Of a stretch of 24,564 bases of DNA, positions 6,820-19,300 are shown piece after piece. The position numbers and the translations under genes were made by a program. Source of the stretch: a virus; the IMG/VR virus record IMGVR_UViG_3300013126_000233, positions 1 through 24,564 of that record, one strand, 5' to 3'. The notes beneath the pieces are model-generated. The model was not told the DNA's origin, made no database searches, and saw only the letters and a list, made by a program, of their open reading frames with translations. The number at the start of each line of letters is the position of its first letter. Position 1 is the first letter of the stretch.

Positions 6820-9800
6820 ATGGCCTCTACAGATAGACAAAATCGCTTGCTTGTAGCCGAGGATTGGCGTAAGATATACACTGCTTTCCAACAGGCAGAT
6901 TTCAAATCCTACGATTTTGAGACGCTACGGCGTACCATGGTGTCATATCTCAGGGAGAATTATCCAGATGACTTTAATGATTTTGTTGAGTCTTCGGAGT
7001 ATGTTGCTCTAATAGATCTAATCGCCTACGTCGCTCAGTCACTCAGCTTCAGGGTGGACTTAAATGCACGAGAAAACTTTATCGAAACCGCCAGTAGAAG
7101 AGATTCAATATTACGACTGGCCAGACTGATCAACTACAATGCCAAGAGAAACAAGTCTGCCACCGGACTGCTGAAATTGGTGTCGGTTCGAACAACGCAG
7201 AATGTTAATGACAGCTCAGGTACCAATTTAAGCAATTCAACTATAATATGGAATGACAGTACCAATGGAAATTACAGGGAGCAGATAATCAACATACTGA
7301 ATGCAACCAATCCCGATACACAGAGATTCGGTAAGCCTCTCGAAGCAGACAGGATAGGTGGAATCAAGACAGAGGTGTACACAATCAATACCACCAATGT
7401 TGACATACCGATGTTCCAATTTTCGAAAAACATTAGTGGCATCACTAGAAATTTTGAGGTGTGCCCATGCACTATATCTAATTCTGAATCTATATATGAG
7501 CAAGCTCCAATCACTGGAGGAGGTATGACATATACCTATAGGACAGATGGAGCTGGCGATTCTAGCCCCAACACAGGATTTTTCTTCTTATTCAAGCAAG
7601 GATCTTTGGCCAGCAACATATTTTCTATAGACCAGCCCACCACCAACTATGTGAAAAGTTTAGCAATAAACAACATCAACAACGACGACGTGTGGCTTTA
7701 CGAGCTTGATGACTTTGGACAGATAGAGAAACTCTGGACCAGAGTTCCGGATCTTGTAGGCAACAACACAATTTACAACTCACTGTCTGCTGGAGTGAGA
7801 GACATATACAATGTTGTCACCAAAAACAACGACGCCATTGATCTTGTGTTCGGAGATGGAAACTTCGCAAATATACCATCGGGAACATTCAGGGCCTATT
7901 ACAGGATCAGCGACAACGCAAAATATTCTATACAGCCCGCGGATATGCAAAACATACAATTCAACATGCAGTATCAGGATGCCAATGGATCTCTTCAAAC
8001 TCTCACAGTAGTGGCATCATTGCAACAGAGTGTGTACAACTCGGCGGCCACCGAAAGCGATGAAAGTATTAGGACAAAAGCTCCCCAGGTTTACTATTCG
8101 CAAAATAGAATGATAACAGCAGAGGACTACAACGTGGTGCCATTGTCAGCATCTCAGGAAATCATCAAAGTCAAAGCAGTCAACAGGAGCGCCAGCGGCA
8201 TCAGTAGGGCAAAGGAGATTATAGATCCAACAGGTTCTTACAGCAACGTGTCTGTATTTGCCGATGACGGTATACTGTATAGGGAGGAAAGCGCCCCCCA
8301 GTTCACTTTCACTTTCACAAACAGAAATGAGATATTGGACACAATTAACAGACAAGTGGAGCTTAAATTAACGGAGGCGTATGCACGTCAATTTTTCTAT
8401 GTAAAATATGGCACAAAAAATTTATCCACATTGGCCGCCAGCTGGTTCAGCACATCTGTGGGCACCAACACCAATACCGGTTACTTCCAGGCAGCAGGTC
8501 CTTTGGTCGTAGGAGATTTTGCCACCAGCAATTTGAAATATGCTGTGCCTGGAGCATTGATTAAATTTACGTCACCCGACACTAGGAAGTTCTTAAATGG
8601 AAAACTCGTTACGCTAGGCACGGATCTTGCAGAGGACAGGCAATGGGCCAAGATCTCGGGTGTGGTCGGCGATGGAGCAAATGGGGGAGCAGGCAACTTA
8701 GAGTCAGGAGCGGGACCTATAACGATCAATGACATTATTCCAGCCGGAGCGCTGCTGAATGCAGTGTTTCCAAAATTTTCTACGGTATTTGATTCGTCAT
8801 TGAAAACAGATCTGCAGGACAGGATAGAAACTTTTGAGGAATTTGCACTGAGATACGACGAAGAAGACGCAAGCTGGAAAATAATCACAGCAGCAAACCT
8901 AAGCACGTCGTCAACATTTGAATTGGATTACGCTGGCGACACCACATCAGCCAACCTTGACGCAAGCTGGTGGTTCAAATTCACCAATGATGGAAACACA
9001 TACACAGTCACTTACCGCAAAATAGATTACATTTATGAATCGGCAGGCGAAAATAAATTTCATTTTGATAAAACTGAAAGAATTTACGATTACATTACCG
9101 GCAGATCAGTCAAAGACACTGTAAAAATTTTAAAAAGCAACACGGTGCCCAGCACTGGATCGCCTGTGGGGTATCCGATAGAGTGGCAAGTGGTGGATAT
9201 CGTTCAGGAGACGGATGGGTATCAAGATAATAGAAAGGTAAAGGTAGGTTTTTTTGACGATGACGACGATGGCGTAGTGGACAATCCAGATATCTTTGAT
9301 ATAATTGTTGAACCAAACTTGAACGTAAGCACCAAATACGTATTTTTCCAAAAATATGTCAGTTATGACAATATAGAAAGATACAGGCCCTGTTCCGCAA
9401 GCAATTTCATAGTGACACAAAATGAAAGCACCATAGCGCTTCCCGGCAGCTATGCCAACGGACAACTATTTTATTTTTATGATGCGTCAGAGGATGTCAT
9501 AAAAATTTACAACAAAGACTTGGGAGTTTTGCAAACATCTACAGATTATTATGCGAGGGTAGGCAGAGGCTCGCTGGAATTCCAATACAAGCACTTTGCA
9601 GGGCAAGAAGTCAGGATAGATCCTTCGCAAACTAACATAATGGATATCTACATGCTTGAAAGATCATATGATCAGTTGTACAGAACATGGTTGAGCCAGG
9701 GCGGGGACGAGCCAACACCTTCCACTGCTGATCAGCTGAGGATATCATATTCTGGCGTGTTGAATCCTTTGAAAGGGTTGTCGGATCAGATCATATACCA

Positions 9801-10365
9801 TCCTGTGAAATATAAAATACTTTTTGGCAATCGAGCAGATGAGGAGTTTCAGGCCACTTTCAAGGTAGTAAAAAATTCGTCTACCAATGTGACCAATGCA
9901 CTAATAAAGACGAGAGTGATTCGTGCTATAAATGAATTTTTTGCCCTGAACAATTTTGATTTTGGTGACACTTTTTATTTTACGGAATTAGCTGCTTACA
10001 TACATTCACAACTGGCCCCGGACCTTCTTACTGTGGTCATTGTGCCAAACCAAACCGAACAAGTTTTTGGATCTTTATTTCAGATAAGCAGCGCCGCTGA
10101 TGAGATTTTCGTTAGTGGGGCCACAGTCGATAATGTAGTGATAATTGATGCCATTGGTGCCAATCAACTTGCCGCCAGTGGACAAGTTGTGACCAGCACC
10201 ACAGGCACAACGACCAGCAATAGGTCAACGTCTGCAGTATCATCTACGATTGGTTCAAATTCTACAACTAGTTACACATCAAGTGCTAGTGGTAGCAGCG
10301 GAAGTTCTAGCAGTGGCTCAAGCGGAAGTTCAGGCAGCAGTGGTAGCAGTGGCACAGGATATTAG
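6820..10365 (+). CDS. 6: Baseplate wedge subunit gp6
   Basis: The 1181-residue protein begins with the gp6 N-terminal pattern: LLVAEDWRKIYTAFQQADFK, YDFETLRRTMVSYLRENYPDDF, SSEYVALIDLIAYVAQSLSFRVDLNARENF and ASRRDSILRLARLINY within the first 120 residues. In T4, gp6 (660 aa) forms the inner ring that joins neighbouring wedges. This protein is nearly twice that length. The added middle part (about 600-900) includes FEEFALRYDEEDASWKII and an Asp-rich DDDDDGVVDNPDIFDI stretch near 813-828. The C-terminal part (about 970-1090) resumes a wedge-like fold. The last 55 residues are Ser/Thr/Gly-rich and end in SSG repeats. The ATG at 6820 has no good ribosome site but fits the start of the family pattern. 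The stop is two bases before the next ATG. Confidence 0.93.
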   Translation: MASTDRQNRLLVAEDWRKIYTAFQQADFKSYDFETLRRTMVSYLRENYPDDFNDFVESSEYVALIDLIAYVAQSLSFRVDLNARENFIETASRRDSILRLARLINYNAKRNKSATGLLKLVSVRTTQNVNDSSGTNLSNSTIIWNDSTNGNYREQIINILNATNPDTQRFGKPLEADRIGGIKTEVYTINTTNVDIPMFQFSKNISGITRNFEVCPCTISNSESIYEQAPITGGGMTYTYRTDGAGDSSPNTGFFFLFKQGSLASNIFSIDQPTTNYVKSLAINNINNDDVWLYELDDFGQIEKLWTRVPDLVGNNTIYNSLSAGVRDIYNVVTKNNDAIDLVFGDGNFANIPSGTFRAYYRISDNAKYSIQPADMQNIQFNMQYQDANGSLQTLTVVASLQQSVYNSAATESDESIRTKAPQVYYSQNRMITAEDYNVVPLSASQEIIKVKAVNRSASGISRAKEIIDPTGSYSNVSVFADDGILYREESAPQFTFTFTNRNEILDTINRQVELKLTEAYARQFFYVKYGTKNLSTLAASWFSTSVGTNTNTGYFQAAGPLVVGDFATSNLKYAVPGALIKFTSPDTRKFLNGKLVTLGTDLAEDRQWAKISGVVGDGANGGAGNLESGAGPITINDIIPAGALLNAVFPKFSTVFDSSLKTDLQDRIETFEEFALRYDEEDASWKIITAANLSTSSTFELDYAGDTTSANLDASWWFKFTNDGNTYTVTYRKIDYIYESAGENKFHFDKTERIYDYITGRSVKDTVKILKSNTVPSTGSPVGYPIEWQVVDIVQETDGYQDNRKVKVGFFDDDDDGVVDNPDIFDIIVEPNLNVSTKYVFFQKYVSYDNIERYRPCSASNFIVTQNESTIALPGSYANGQLFYFYDASEDVIKIYNKDLGVLQTSTDYYARVGRGSLEFQYKHFAGQEVRIDPSQTNIMDIYMLERSYDQLYRTWLSQGGDEPTPSTADQLRISYSGVLNPLKGLSDQIIYHPVKYKILFGNRADEEFQATFKVVKNSSTNVTNALIKTRVIRAINEFFALNNFDFGDTFYFTELAAYIHSQLAPDLLTVVIVPNQTEQVFGSLFQISSAADEIFVSGATVDNVVIIDAIGANQLAASGQVVTSTTGTTTSNRSTSAVSSTIGSNSTTSYTSSASGSSGSSSSGSSGSSGSSGSSGTGY
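10196..10362 (+). repeat. Ser/Thr/Gly low-complexity tail of gp6
   Basis: About 55 codons at the end of gp6 encode almost only Ser, Thr and Gly. The final 30 or so are SSG-type units using mixed AGC, AGT, TCA and TCT codons. It is probably a flexible, unstructured tail. Mixed codon choice suggests the protein sequence rather than a DNA microsatellite is maintained. Confidence 0.85.
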
Positions 10366-10367
10366 CC

Positions 10368-13300
10368 ATGGTAGATTCACCAATCAATAGCAAGACTAAT
10401 TACGAAGAGATCGTGAATGAGGATGGCACGATATTAAGGAGATCGATAGCCCATCTCCCATCTTTCTATCGTACTGATACAAATCATAGATTTTTGACCA
10501 GCACACTAGATCAATTGATACAGCCAGGCAGTCTTACCAGGCTAGACGGTTACATCGGTAGCACATATGCCTACACCAGGAAATCTACTGACCAGTACAT
10601 CACAAGTGCGAGCAAAGATAGAGATGACTATCAACTCGAGCCAGCGGTAACTTACACCGACAAAGACACTTCTTCAATCAATCCAGAGGATCAAGTAAAG
10701 TTTACTGCGACGTATGATGACTACATAAATCAGATTAAATTTTTTGGAGGCAATGTAGATAACCACGACAGGTTGAACAAGGAAGAGGTTTACAACTGGA
10801 ACCCCGCGGTAGATTTTGATAAACTTATAAATTATAGAGAATATTATTGGCTACCCGAAGGGCCGAATCCTATACTGATATCAAACAATGGACCAAATTC
10901 ATCGCAGGAAATCAAAGTGTTGGCCCAGGGACAAGCGGCATATCAATTCAGCACGCATGCCGGAAATAATCCATCTATAACTCTATACAGAGGCAACACA
11001 TATAAATTTATTATTGATGCTGCCGGCCATCCGTTTTACATCATGACTGAGCCATTCAAGACAGGATTTGCGGAGGATGGAAGCACATCAGTGATTTACA
11101 GCAGCGGAGTAACCAACAATGGGGCCAGTTTAGGCACGTTAACTTTTACAGTGCCGTCAGCAGCTCCAGATGTGTTGTACTACCAATGCGGCAATCACCA
11201 AGCAATGCAGGGAATTTTCATCGTAAAAACAATCTCATCCACTACTAAAATAAATCCCGCGCAGGAAATATTGGGATCAAAAAACTACGTCACAGGATCT
11301 GGCGTGCATCTAAGCAATGGCATGAAATTAAGATTTGGAGACAATGTAATAAGCGAAACATACAGGAACAAAGAATTTTATGTGGAAGGTGTAGGACAAT
11401 CGATCACACTCACGGATTCATCAACTCTGATCACGCCCGAATCGTATGCAACTGAGAGCACCGAACTTTATGACACTGTACAGTATGATACAAGGCCCTA
11501 CGCCATTAGTTTTTACAGGCCAGAGACACCAGACTACATCACCATCAAGAGAGACAGCATTGATGGCAATGCTTGGAGCAGATACAACAGATGGTTCCAC
11601 AGGGCAGTAATAGATGCAACTGCCGAGGCAAATGGGTACACTCCAAATCTGCTGGAGTCTGACAGGGCGAAAAGACCCATTATAGAATTCGATTCTGGAT
11701 TAAGATTGTATTATCACGGAATCACCGTAAAGAGATCCATTACATTGATAGACACAGTAACCACAGACGCATTCTCTTCAATGGTAAGACAAACTGGATA
11801 TATTGTTGATGGGGTTGAACTCCAGGATGGCATGAGGATATTGCTGACCAATGACCTAGACCCACGAGCAAACAACAAGATCTACACAGTGAATTTTGTT
11901 TCAATTGGTAATCAATCCGTTATATCACTGACTCTTGCCTCTGATAACCTTGCAGGGCCACAGGATGGAGAATCTGTTTTCGTTGAATTAGGCACACTCA
12001 ACCAAGGAAAAACTTTTTTCTATGACTCTGCACAATCATCTTGGGTGACCGGACAGCAAAAAACAAAATTAAATCAACAACCATTATTCAACTTGTATGA
12101 TGACAATTCAGTGCCTCTCAACGATTCAATCGTATATCCAAATTCTACTTTCGAAGGAGCCAATGTCTTTGCATATCAGGTGTCTGACTCTGCTACCACC
12201 GACACGGTGCTGGGACTAAAAGTCAAATATAGTTCCATAAACAACGTTGGAAACATGATATTCACAACCGATATATCTTCCGGATCTTTTAGCTATAAAA
12301 GTGGAGAACAGTTTGTAAAGAAAAATTTTTCCACGGCACATGTCGCATATAGCAATAGTAATGGCGCAGTGCAATTCAAGACATCATGGGTGAAAAGGAA
12401 CGAGCTCAGCAAACAAAGGGTGATAAGGACTTTTGTTGTGGACAACAGTGAATTAAAAAGATTCCCCATTGACGTTTATAATAACAGTGCCAGTATTCAG
12501 GATCTACAGGTACACGTGGACGTCAACGACCAGGCTCAAAGCCTTGGCACTGATTATAACTTGATAAACGGTACTACAAATAAATTTGTAATCTTCTCAA
12601 AAAACTTATCCATAAATGACCTAGTCAAGATACAATGTTTTTCAAGTGACAAGAAGTTACAGAATAAAGGATTGTATGAAATCCCAGAGAATCTTTCAAC
12701 AAATCCTCTCAATGAACAGATATCGGAATTTACATTTGGACAGGTGTTAAATCATGTGCATGATATAAACGAAAAGAACGAGACACTAGTTGGAAGCATA
12801 CCAGGAAATAGCAACCTGCGAGACATACCCGAAGTAAGATTACAGGGTGGCACTATTTTACAACATTCAGCAGCATTGCCAGCGGCTATGTTCTTGTTGA
12901 TTGATCAAAATGCAAATGCCATATCTGCAATTGATTACTGTTCACTTGAATACCAAAAATTTAAAGAAAATTTTTTATCCCAGGCCAGTGATTTGGCAAG
13001 AGAAGGTACAGTGGCAAGCAAGGTTGACACCATCATCAAAAATATGATAGGCGATAGAACATCATCTTTCCCATTCTTTTATGAGGACATGATAGGATAC
13101 GGAGAGAGGACTACCACTCGAAACTATACAGTTCAAGATGCCACTCAAACTCAATTCGCAATAGATTCACAATTTGATACCACGGTAGTAAGCAATAGGG
13201 CAGTGTATATCTATCTTAATGATGTTTTATTAATATTAGGATTAGATTATAACTTTAGCTCAGTTGATGACAGCGTTGAGATTACTTGTGGCCTTGCCGA

Positions 13301-16300
13301 GGGAGATATCATTACTATCAAGGACTATGACAATACCACAGGAAGTCTTGTTCCGCCCACGCCCACCAAGTTAGGACTTTATCCAAAATACAAGCCCGAG
13401 ATAGTGACTGACAAAACATATTTAACACCCACTCAACTCATTATAGGACACGACGGAAGTCGCACTGTGGCTTATGGCGATTATAGGGACGATTTACTCA
13501 TGGAGCTGGAAAAGAGAATTTACAATAATTGCAAGACTCAATATAATACTGACTTATTGACATTGAACGAGGTTATACCATCAGTTTTTAACCAAGGCGA
13601 ATATAAATTATCTGAGGTCGACAATATATTGAGCTATGATTTTTATACCTGGACGGGCAGAAATAGTTTAGATTATCAATATAATGATATCTATGCTGCG
13701 GGCAACGAATTCACATACAACTATGCAAAGAACAAAGATGCAATTAAACAAGAATATCTTCCTGGACACTGGAGAGGCATTTACAACTATTTCTATGACA
13801 CTGACCGACCGCACACCCACCCATGGGAAATGCTTGGATACAGTCAAAGACCTATTTGGTGGGCAGAGCATTATGGCCCTGCGCCATACAGTTCGGGAAA
13901 CGAATTGTTGTGGAATGATCTAGCAGCAGGTTTCGACCATGGACTGCATAAAAGTATCAAGAGATACATCAGGCCAAACCTCTTAAATTATTTGCCCGTG
14001 GATGTTAATGGGAATTTAAAATCACCATTGGCCATTGGACTTGTGACTCAATATGAACAGAGAGGCGTGGATGCAGCGTGGAAATTCGGAGACCAATCAC
14101 CAGTTGAAACCGCATGGCGCAAAAGTTCACAATATCCATATTCGATTATGAAGTTGTTGGCACTGACCAAGCCGGCAAGGTTTTTTGGAACTTTTCTTGA
14201 CAACAGCAGGTTGTCTACCAATCTAGGCGGGAACATAATAGATGGCCAAACTCGTGTTGCACAGACTCTGCGCAGTGCAAAATATCATTTGGAGACACTC
14301 ACGGATTCCACCACTGGAGTGACTACTAGATACATGACCGCAGGATACCAACCATTTGTGGCCAATTATCTTATTAAAAATAATCTAGATCCGGCAACTA
14401 ATTTTTATGACAAAATGAAAAATCTCAATGTGCAGCTTGCCTACAAACTGGGAGGATTTACAGACAAGCAAAATCTTAAGGTATTGACAGATAGTGTGAG
14501 CCCTGGATCAACAGCCGGATCGCAGTTCATACCTGACGAGAATTATAAAATATTATTTAGATCAAGTAATCCTGTGGACACGTTTGATTATTCGGGTGTG
14601 CTTGTTGAACTAAACAGCGCAGTAGCGAATGATGGCAGCACTCTCGAAGGTGGATACAAGATCATTGGATACAACACAATCAAACCTTATTTTCAGATAT
14701 TTGAACCTTTACAAAATAATAATAGTTACAAACTTGAAGTCGGCAGCGCTACGGCTGTAGTTTACAAAGATTGGTCAAATAGAGTGAAAATTGTACCCTA
14801 TGGTACTGTATTCAGAGACACGCAATCATTAGTAAACTTTTTAATAGGATACGGTAAATTTTTAGAATCACGAGGATTTGTATTTGAAAGATTCAGCAAT
14901 GAATTGGGAGAGACCATGGATTGGGTGATGTCGGCAAAGGAGTTCTTGTATTGGACTCGTCAAGGATGGGCTCACGGATCCGCAATCACCCTAAGTCCAG
15001 GCGCAGAAGGATTCAGTCTTAACACCGTGGACAGCGTGATTGGTAAATTACAAAATCTGCAAGGTGAATACACTGTGCTAGATTCCTCAGGCAAGATTAT
15101 TAACACCCAATCAATTAGCACCAAGAGGATTGGCAGCACATTTGAGATAGTAAGCAAAAATACAGAGGTTGGGATTTACCACGTCACCATGAATGCGGTG
15201 CAAAAAGAACATGTACTTCTCTTCGACAATGTGACTGTGTTTTCGGATATTATATTACAATTGGTCACCGGGTTCCGACAAGAGAGACTCAAGCTGATTG
15301 GATGGAAGACTGGAGATTGGAACGGAGATTACTACTCTCCTGGATTTATGTTTGATGAAGCAAAGATCAATGCATGGACAGCCAATACAGATTATCAGAT
15401 TGGCAGCACAATAGAATACAACGCAAAATTTTATGTGGCAAAAACAAATCATAATTCAGGTAATGTTTTCAATAGCGAGTATTGGCAAAGCAAAAATGAA
15501 AAGCCAGCTTCTCAATTAATACCTAATTTTGATTACAAGATTTCACAATTTAATGATTTTTATGACCTAGAGAGTGATAATTTTGATGAGGGGCAACAAA
15601 AATTAGCTCAGCATATTACAGGATACCAGAGTAGAGATTATTTAGAAAATTTATTCTTGAACGATGTAAGCCAGTACAAGTTCTATCAGGGATTTATAAG
15701 AGAGAAAGGTACGCAAAACGCGATTGACAAGCTGCTCAAGGCAAAGTTTCTGGATGAGAACATCTCTCTAAGCATTTATCCCGAATGGATGATCAAAGTT
15801 GGGGAGTTCGGCAACATACAAGGCAAGAATTCTATACAGATACGTATGCCAGACGACGTGTTTGTCAACAATATACAAAGCATTGAACTGCTGGACAATG
15901 ACGCGGACGATGTTGATTGGATCAAGTCAGTAGCTGTTCGGAAAAGTGAAATGTATCAAACCCCACTTGAATATACGGCCGCCCAAACTTTTAAAAAATA
16001 TGATTACTCTCTTGAGGGAGTGGATAGAGATGTTATTCAAAAATTTCGTACGGCGGGTTATCCTAGACTGTCAGACGTACAGCATACTGTGTTTAATGAG
16101 CAGGATCTTTTAAATCTCGACATGAACCAGATACAAAAGGATGAGTTGGCATGGATTGCCAAAAAATCCAACAATGACTGGGATGTCAAAAGATTAACTT
16201 TCACAGGATGTAAAATCAATGCCATATCAGCAATTAATAATTTCACAGGTATAATAATAAGTCTCACATCAGTACACTCTCTTGTGGTTGGAGATTACAT

Positions 16301-19300
16301 TGGCATATCTAACAGCCAATTCAGAAACTTAAATGGCGTGTACAGGGTATTGTCGATTCCCACCAATAAAAGCATCGTGATAGCTTTTGATCAAGCCAAC
16401 ACGATAACACGTAATGGCATAGGCGTTGACGGATCAACGCAAGACAGCTACGGAAATCTTTATAATTTCGTATCTGTGAGGTTGTCGTCAATGGACAACG
16501 TCAATGATGCTATATCCTATAAGGGATACAGGGAAAGAAACATCGATGTGCCAGGCGACAAGGTGTTTGTGGACAACGTTGGAAACAAATGGAAGATTTA
16601 TGAGAAAGTAGACCCATATGTCACTGTGTCACTGCCGGCACCAGACACGCCCAACAATCAGGAGTTTGGCTACAGGATAGTGAGTCGCAACGATGGCAAG
16701 TTTTTGATAGTGTCTGCCCCAGGCATGGAGCAAGGAACCATACATTTCTTTCGTCGCTCAACAAACAGTGCCGGCACCACTTACGACATAGTGGCCAGCG
16801 TGTCCATGACCGACAACGATGATTATACTTCTAGGCTGGGAGAAAGTTTATCAATAAGCACGGATGAAAATATAATAGTAGCTGGGGCTCCCTACAATAA
16901 CACAATCGTGCCAGGCAGCGACAGTTCCAGGCATCAGAATGCTGGACTGATAAAGACCTACATCTGGAACAACTTCAGCAAGAATTATGATTCCTTAAAC
17001 ACTATAGTGCCACCGTCTGACAGCAGCACTGTATTAAGCAACCTTAACTTTGGTTGGTCAACCGCGGTGGCAGAGCCAACAGTGGGCAGCCTGAGAAGTA
17101 CATTGCCAAAATATCTTTTTGTTGGTGCTCCGGGATACAGCAGCGAGAATGGAATAGTTTACGTGTACACCTGGGGGCTGGCGAACGATAGCACCTATTC
17201 TCAATGGACACAGACATCTTCGATTCAAAGTAGTGAGCCCGGTACTGGCAAGAGATTTGGTCACAGGATAGCAGTGAATGACAATGGAGATATATTAGCA
17301 ATAAGCTCGGTGAGTCCGGGAAATGCAGGCAAGGTTGAAATATTCACAAGTAATCATCAATATAATGATGGAAGCACAACACTAATATTCACACATAGAC
17401 AGACTCTAGTTGGCGTGAGCACAGACGGTAGTTCTAATGAATTAAATTTTGGAGACAGCATAGCAATGAGCAAGGATGGCACTACCCTTATTGTGTCAGC
17501 TTCTGGATTTGACAATAACTCACAGGACGATGCGGGAGCAGTGTATTATTACAAATGGAACGCAGATGCCTCCACAAACACTTACACATTGCAACAGACT
17601 ATACCGGCTCCAGAAAATAAAACCAACATGAGATTTGGATCATCGTTGAGTATTAATCATACCGCTAATAGATTAGTGATAGGAGCAGAAAGTTTTAGCA
17701 ACGAGAGAGTGATGAAATTTGACAACGGATCTACGACCTTGGATCTGCAAGACACTCGGATAGTGGATCTAAATATAGGATCGGGTGGAGCTTTCACAGC
17801 CACCAAATACAACAACAAGTTTGTGATAGATCAGAAATTGATTACTGATCGTGTCAGCACCAACGACGATTTCGGAAAAGGAGTATGTGTCACTGATACT
17901 GGTGTCTATGTCGGGGCACCCGGCGATTCTCTTTTACAAGATGATGGATCAACACTTGGTACCAATAATGGATCTGTGGCCATATATGACCTAAAGACAC
18001 CCGGTCAATATGCATGGCAGTCCCAAGTTACGGAACAAGAACTTGTAGACAGCAGCAAGATCGAATCTGCTTTTATATTTGACACTGCTAAAAATGAAAT
18101 TATAGATTATCTGGATTATTATGATCCGATAAAAGGCAGGATATTAGGGTTGGCCGATAGAGAAATTAATTATAAAACAGAATGGGATCCAGCTATCTAT
18201 ACTGTTGGCACCGCAGGAAAAACTGTCAGCACCAACACTGCCTGGGGTGAGGAGCATGTTGGGGAGGTTTGGTGGGATATGAGCCAGGCTAGATGGGTAT
18301 GGTATGAGCAAGGAGGACAAGAACATAAAACTAAAAATTGGGGTAATTTGTTTCCAGGCTCGAATATAAATGTGTACGAATGGGTTGAATCTACTTTATT
18401 GCCGTCAGAATGGGCCATAAGAGCCGACACCACAGAAGGCTTGTCAAGGAGAATATCGGGCAATCCTCTGCATCCGGACAACACTGTTCTCACGGTGAAA
18501 CAAAAATATGACGCCAACTCGGACAGTTTCCTCAACCATTATTATTTCTGGGTAAGGAATTCAGTATTCTTGCCTGCAAGAAACGTATCAGCGACTGCAA
18601 GGAAAAATACAACTGCATACATTGCCAACATTATAACAAATCCTCTAGGCAGTGGAGTGAAATATTTCACAATATCAGATAGAAATTCTATCATCACTTT
18701 CAATGTGAGAGATAGCTTGGTCAATCGGAACACAGTTCTTAACATAAATTATAGAGAAAACGAGAACGAATCAGATGTCCACACAGTTTGGAAAATCTTC
18801 AAAGAGGGCGACAAGGACGATAGGCCCAATGAGCAAGTTGAAAAGAAATGGTGGGACAGCCTTATAGGAGAGGATGATATAGGCAACGAGGTACCTGATC
18901 TAGCCTTGCCTCTAAATCAACGCTACGGCAACAATATCAGACCAAGGCAGAGTTGGTACAAGGACAGGTTCGCCGCACTAAAACAGATCATAAACTACAG
19001 CAACACAGTTCTACGTAAGTATCAACTGGCATACAGTATAAATTTTGTAAACCTTAATTCTGCAGATCCAGAGCCGCTGCCGACCTCTGGAGAATGGGAC
19101 ATTGCAGTTGATAATTATGCGGATCTAACTTTTGTCAACACAAATGATATCAGTGGATCAATCAATGCATTGGTCAGAGCAGATGAGCAAAACAGCAAAG
19201 GCTACTGGGCCATATACAACTGGAATGGTACCGAATGGAACAGATTTAAAGTGCAAACCTACAAAACAAACAATTACTACAGTTTTGTGGATTGGTATGA

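Noticed and set aside
8481-8906. Minus-strand open frame of 141 codons opposite gp6 with a hydrophobic start
   Set aside because: The signal-peptide look comes from antisense reading of Asp/Glu/Lys-rich codons; no ribosome site or family pattern was seen.
18361-18375. TATAAATG and several TATAAATT strings inside the giant gene as further late promoters
   Set aside because: They differ from TATAAATA in the last base, lie deep inside coding sequence with no gene start downstream, and are expected by chance in AT-rich DNA.
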